Made by a program: the position numbers and the translations under genes. A stretch of 64,000 bases of DNA from Segetibacter sp. (GTDB taxonomy: Bacteria > Bacteroidota > Bacteroidia > Chitinophagales > Chitinophagaceae). Where the stretch lies: NCBI GenBank assembly GCA_028288485.1, contig JAQBNO010000161.1, forward strand, positions 40,288 to 104,287, written 5' to 3'. Positions 63,739 to 64,000 of the stretch are shown in pieces. Each line of letters starts with the position of its first letter. Position 1 is the first letter of the stretch. The notes beneath the pieces are model-generated. The model was not told the origin of the DNA and did no database searches. It saw nothing but the letters and a program-made list of their open reading frames with translations.

Positions 63739-63758
63739 GTTGCCACGCTCGCTTGTAC
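63739..63758 (+). repeat. dispersed 20-bp intergenic repeat, copy j
   Basis: GTTGCCACGCTCGCTTGTAC is identical to copies e and g. It is followed by the GTCGAAG-type segment and then by the hairpin repeats at the right edge. Confidence 0.7.
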
Positions 63759-63858
63759 TGTAAATGCATTATTGAACGTGGCCGTTTACCGCGAGCTTGT
63801 CGAAGGGTCGCACTCTTCCTCCGAAGGTAATTGTATTCAGCAAAAAAGTGCCGTCATT

Positions 63859-64000
63859 GCGAGTGGGATTCCTCCTGCGTCGGAATGACAAAATCGCACT
63901 GTCATTCCGAGGTACGAGGAATCTTATCTTAATGCGAGTGGGATTCCTCCTGCGACGTAATGACAAAAACTCAACTGTCAATCCGAGGTACGAGGAATCT
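63859..64000. repeat. tandem 75-bp hairpin repeat, cut by the right edge
   Basis: Two units start at 63859 and 63934, a 75-bp period. Each holds GATTCCTC ... GGAATGAC and then GTCATTCC ... GAGGAATC, so it can fold into a long hairpin with an inner 8-bp and an outer 8-bp stem. The second unit differs in some bases (for example GTAATGAC in place of GGAATGAC). The array may continue beyond the window. No gene is present from 63631 onward. Confidence 0.75.

Noticed and set aside
63634..63888. Open frame of 84 codons after the lytic transglycosylase
   Set aside because: It crosses repeat copy j and enters the hairpin repeats; no family motif and no plausible start.
1..64000. CRISPR arrays, insertion sequences, prophage or integrative elements
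   Set aside because: No regularly spaced repeat array, transposase, integrase or phage gene was seen; the repeats found are dispersed single copies or a short tandem hairpin array.

Overview
The window looks like the chromosome of a Bacteroidota bacterium, most likely a Chitinophagaceae-type soil or freshwater organism. The evidence is A+T-rich DNA, weak Shine-Dalgarno signals, an SLBB/Wza-type exporter, a MerR-B12 plus ECF sigma plus crtI/crtB/idi pigment locus, a DUF1080 protein, and palindromic intergenic repeats. No transposase, tRNA, rRNA or CRISPR array was seen.

Region 1 (1 to about 44.7 kb) is one very large surface-polysaccharide locus, almost entirely on the plus strand and cut by the left edge. 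It opens with an amino-sugar acylation cassette: an aminotransferase C-terminus, a GNAT, an acyl carrier protein, a FabG-like reductase and an AMP-ligase. Next come glycosyltransferases and methyltransferases (3.7-14.9 kb), including two GT8 paralogues each followed by a GT2. A nucleotide-sugar block (15.0-24.5 kb) holds glucose-1-phosphate cytidylyltransferase, a UDP-xylose-synthase-like SDR, UDP-glucose dehydrogenase, an RfbH-type 3-dehydrase, an SDR, a YerE-like ThDP enzyme, a HAD phosphatase and a NeuB-like synthase. Three more GT2 genes end at a hairpin. The export block (28.2-38.7 kb) holds a Wza-like exporter, Wzz, Wzx, FkbM and other methyltransferases, GTs and a Wzy-like polymerase. 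The locus closes with five GTs and an epimerase, then a strong terminator at 44.67 kb. I count 18 glycosyltransferases; no initiating phosphoglycosyltransferase and no Wzc-type kinase is visible.

Region 2 (45.3-49.9 kb) is a carotenoid locus with a CarH/LitR-type MerR-B12 regulator, an ECF sigma factor, CrtI, CrtB and Idi. The regulator carries the W-x9-EH motif and the ExHxxG cobalamin motif. Two matching inverted repeats, TTGTTTAA-N17-TTAAACAA and a near-identical copy, lie directly upstream of the sigma gene. This layout suggests light-regulated pigment synthesis through a sigma cascade.

Region 3 (50-64 kb) is mixed housekeeping and accessory DNA: a DUF1080 protein, a large TspO-like membrane protein, a second ECF sigma with a membrane partner, UvsE, DNA polymerase I, a TIR-like (CAP12-type) protein, an Fpg/Nei glycosylase, a thioredoxin-reductase-like flavoprotein, a secreted proteasome-like Ntn-hydrolase candidate and a lytic transglycosylase.

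A dispersed ~20-bp repeat (consensus near GTTGYSWCRCTCNSTTSWAC), in both orientations, sits in many larger intergenic gaps from 15.8 kb onward. The right edge enters a 75-bp-period hairpin repeat.
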